Assembly: GCA_028023455.1 (NCBI GenBank) | Contig: JAQFVV010000031.1 | Location: 5,994,926-6,058,925 of the forward strand | Source of the DNA: Epiperipatus broadwayi | Taxonomy: Eukaryota; Onychophora; Udeonychophora; Euonychophora; Peripatidae | Reading direction: 5' to 3' | Length of the DNA: 64,000 nucleotides | Part shown: positions 61,625-64,000 of the stretch, piece by piece | Position numbering within the stretch: the first letter of the stretch is position 1 | How the letters are laid out: every line of letters begins with the position of its first letter | Program-made: the position numbers and the translations under genes | Notes under the pieces: generated by a model | Seen by the model: only the letters and a program-made list of their open reading frames with translations | The model's database searches: none | What the model was told of the DNA's origin: nothing

Positions 61625-61800
61625 ATATGTGTGGGAAATGATGACCAGGATTAACTGATGAGTGCTGGTTCTGCATGAAATATGTATATTGGTGATCATT
61701 TATTCTTTTCACATGTGTGTGGTCATGTGTATAATTTGTATGAGATACAGTGGATGGATTAAGGGAGTTTGAAAGTCTGTATTCAATTCTCCAATTGACT
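61625..61800 (+). mobile_element. Family P element, copy P7 (half unit with ribozyme)
   Basis: Plus-strand half unit: ATATGTGTGGGAAATGATGA, the ribozyme, then TTCTTTTCACATGTGTGTGG and GAGTTTGAAAGTCTG, ending near CAATTCTCC. No inverted partner arm and no clear flanking duplication were seen. Confidence 0.8.
61645..61698 (+). ncRNA. Hammerhead ribozyme (type I), P7 copy
   Basis: Proximal stem I ATTAA (61650-61654) pairs with TTGGT (61689-61693) using two G-U wobbles. The distal helix ATGAT pairs with ATCAT. Core CTGATGA is at 61655-61661, stem II is GTGC/GCAT around TGGTTCT, GAAA is at 61677-61680 and stem III is two pairs closed by ATGT. The predicted cleavage follows A61688. All core residues are intact. 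Confidence 0.82.
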
Positions 61801-62149
61801 CTAGTATATAAAATATACTTGCATCTAAAATATTAAAAACAATAAAATAAATGTATCTACAAGTAGAAGTTGATGAGAAAAATAATGGTGATAATACATA
61901 TTGTAAAACATGATGAATCCAATCCTTGAAGTAAATGGCTAAAGGTTCAACTATCTTACCTAAAACTGAAAAAATCAAGAGATTATTACAAAATTTCAAG
62001 AAATGAGTACTTTGTTATTATAATCATGCAATAAATGAACAGTCATATAAATAAAATCATGATATATCATATCTATTTCAGGACCAAGTACAAGTATGAT
62101 TCTGAGCCTGTATGTGCACTATGGTGTTGTAACTGTGTGGAGTATGAGC

Positions 62150-63480
62150 ATTTAGAAAAGCATTTGTGCTGAATCACTTTTAGCATGATATGCAGCAAAA
62201 CAGCCTCTTTCTTGACATTTATGTAAGGGAATAGGTCCATATTTCACACAACCAATATAACTTTAATGCCAAATTTTGCTTTTCCAGAATTCAACACACC
62301 TTCTTCTGCCTGGTGTATCAGGATGCAGATCAGCAATAGTATGGCACCCTGATGGAATCTGATGTCATATTACTAAAGGCTCCATTTTCCTAATGAGAAA
62401 GTCACCAATAAGGCTGGCTGCTAAGGCTATTCTGAATTCCAGATGTGATTTTGAGCCATGTATTGAGTATACATAATGTAGAAATTAGTAATAGCCACAT
62501 CAAATCAATTCCAGAATAAGTGCATATGCAATCACATCACTTTGATTTTCTATCCCAGCTGTGCACAGTTCACTTCTGCTTTGCTAAATTAATCCCACTC
62601 ATGAAGCAGTTGCATTTTTGAAATTGCAGTTTGACATGAATATGAAAATGAAAGTTGTGTACCAACTTTATATCTTCTAAGAACAGTATCATTTCCACAT
62701 AGTGGTTAAGTCTTATTCAGCATACCAATTGTCTTTTTATCCACCTAAACTAGAAACTGAAGACCACTGTCTTTATCACTTACAGAATGGAAATCTCCTC
62801 TCTTCACACATTTATAATTTTTAGTTTTTTGTGGATGGTATCTGGAATACTCTTCCTATAAACTTTTTGTGTGCCACAACAAGAGATTTGGTTTGCAGAT
62901 AGCTATTTTGCTAATTTGTACACTAGTAAAATATCTGTCACAAAAAATATGGTTTTATTTTGCAAGATGTGTCAAAACCACTGACAACACTACTCAGGTT
63001 CTCAGATTTAGGCCAGCATCTGGGGTTGCACTTTTTCCTGTACAAAACTCCATATGGCACACAGCCATTATGGATATCTGCATAAACCCACCACTTAATG
63101 CCTTGCTTTATTGGTTTTAGGGCATCAAACTGTTTCATGGAATTATGACCTTTAAAATATCAACTCCTATTTCTTTGTGTATTTGATATGCAGCTATGAT
63201 ATTAATATGAAAGTCATCTGTAATTGGCCTGATTTTATTAATTTTATTATGCACTGTACTAGTAATTGGTGGCTTGTTTTTAGTATCATCAAAATGTAAA
63301 TTGCCTAAAATTTCAAAAAAAAAAAGATCATATTATTATTGTAGCAACTCCTGGTTGAGTAGTAATTCATATTTTGACCAAGTTAATTTGAATCTAGTCA
63401 CATGTGATGTACTTCAAATGTGAATTACCATGCCTAAAAATGCATTTCAACTCACAGATGACAGATTGACCCCATTTGGA
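62150..63480 (-). pseudogene. piggyBac-like transposase (relic 1), nearly full length but broken
   Basis: Reading the minus strand from about 63480, family blocks appear in order: FFEILGNLHFDDTKN (near 63300), KIRPITDDFHINIIAAYQ, then the GVDI region where the first catalytic Asp lies. Next come FKGHNSMKQFDALKPIKQG, the block IKWWVYADIHNG, the degraded DNFFTS site now read as DRYFTSVQ (near 62940), CVKRGDFHSVSDK, DKKTIGML, and the region equivalent to the third Asp, now HEWD. Then come DVAITNFYIMYTQ, FRIALAASLIGDFLIRK (near 62400) and a Cys-rich C-terminal domain with GRRRCVECWKS and CFAAYH (near 62190). Several frameshifts and stops break it; the longest intact piece is 62938-63138. No terminal repeats or TTAA target sites were verified. 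A shorter relative lies at 17.03-17.40 kb. Confidence 0.88.
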
Positions 63481-63620
63481 ACTGCTTTCTATTCTATAGA
63501 ATGTTTATTGTTTTCAACACATATGTAATCATATAATTTTTATGACAAGATAAATAATAGAAATTAATAATTGAGTACTCATGGGTGATCAGATAATTTA
63601 GTTCTGGAGACTTGGTAAAA

Positions 63621-63694
63621 TTTTAACTAAATGACTGCACAATAAATTAGAAATGTAGAAACTAACTGTTTATTGTGCAGTCATTTAGTTAAAA
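63621..63694. repeat. Perfect 26-bp inverted repeat, 22-nt loop
   Basis: Positions 63621-63646 and 63669-63694 are exact reverse complements (TTTTAACTAAATGACTGCAC and its continuation). The right copy directly precedes the Penelope-like coding relic, so this may be the inverted 5' fragment often left by Penelope-like insertions. Confidence 0.92.
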
Positions 63695-64000
63695 GTAAAG
63701 AATCAAGATCTATAATTAAACCTGATAGCTATTAGTCTGTATCTCATAAAGTAGCTGCTTTAAGGAATTATTGTCATAGAAATATTAAATTAAATAATTC
63801 TAGTGGGGTAGCTTTGTTTCAGAAATATCAATTTTATAAAGATTACTTGAGTGTTGGGTATTCTGATAAATTTGTTAAAAGTATTTTATTTAATAGTAAT
63901 ATTTGTAAGTATATAAAGGTTAAAGAAAAATATGATTTTTATTTCTTTGCCATTTAAATTGTCTTCTTATAAAATTTTGTGTAGAAATAGTAAATTGTTT
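63669..64000 (+). pseudogene. Penelope-like element relic, cut by window end
   Basis: From about 63727 the frame reads SVSHKVAALRNYCHRN, equivalent to PFQHERIPLMNYCYRKRN of the relic at 40.5-41.4 kb and to the HK..R motif after the reverse transcriptase in Penelope-like elements. It continues with FQKYQFYKDYLSVGYSDKFV (the usual GYP..FI block) and, after a frame change, ISLPFKLSSYKILCRN, equivalent to the ..LPFIPGLS.KI segment before the GIY-YIG nuclease. The nuclease itself would lie beyond the window. It is 5'-truncated, since reverse transcriptase motifs are missing upstream. Confidence 0.75.

Overview
The window looks like AT-rich non-coding DNA from an invertebrate animal nuclear genome (GC judged by eye at roughly a quarter to 28%). 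There is no operon structure, no bacterial gene density and no long host ORF. The repeat content is animal-like: RTE-clade LINEs with TGA-repeat tails, Penelope-like elements, piggyBac and mariner relics, a hAT-type element, a short tRNA-derived SINE and many (TA)n tracts. I cannot name the phylum safely. I found no host protein-coding gene, rRNA or CRISPR; almost every short ORF is noise, microsatellite translation or part of a transposon relic.

Layout: 1-2176 is a huge inverted repeat (arms about 0.9 kb) cut by the window edge. 2.2-14.4 kb is mostly unrecognised AT-rich DNA with (TA)n tracts and two SINE copies. 14.4-15.3 kb is a DNA transposon copy with 21-bp inverted ends; a relative lies at 51.2-51.7 kb. 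17.0-17.4 kb holds a piggyBac fragment. 18.1-20.6 kb is a decayed RTE LINE containing several later insertions. 23.0-24.5 kb holds two foldback repeats. 30.7-34.0 kb is a hAT-type element (8-bp target duplication) into which a young RTE LINE has inserted (11-bp target duplication). 34.7-39.9 kb combines several copies of an inverted/tandem repeat (family P below) with a minus-strand RTE copy. 40.5-44.8 kb has Penelope-like relics, a mariner transposase relic and more foldbacks. 46.5-48.7 kb has three foldbacks. 53.5-56.1 kb is a second, different LINE relic. 58.6-61.8 kb has further family P copies, a foldback and an RTE tail. 62.1-63.5 kb is a nearly complete but broken piggyBac transposase on the minus strand, and a Penelope-like fragment runs off the right end.

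Most notable: a dispersed repeat, here called family P, carries what reads as a type I hammerhead ribozyme: CTGATGA core, GAAA core, stem I, stem II, a very short stem III and an AUA cleavage triplet. The fold is seen in copies at 19.43 kb (+), 35.42 kb (-), 35.86 kb (+) and 61.65 kb (+), and the distal stem I helix shows compensatory base changes between copies. Family P occurs as tandem dimers (period about 460-475 bp) and as inverted (foldback) copies. Two copies are flanked by perfect 13-bp direct repeats. This fits the known retrozyme idea (small non-autonomous retroelements with hammerheads, thought to be moved by Penelope-like or other retroelement machinery), but the foldback architecture is unusual.

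The relics can be ordered by nesting: RTE into hAT; family P into RTE; a SINE into a Penelope-like relic; a 120-bp retroposon-like insert, family R and family P into the oldest RTE. No element seen here looks autonomous now.
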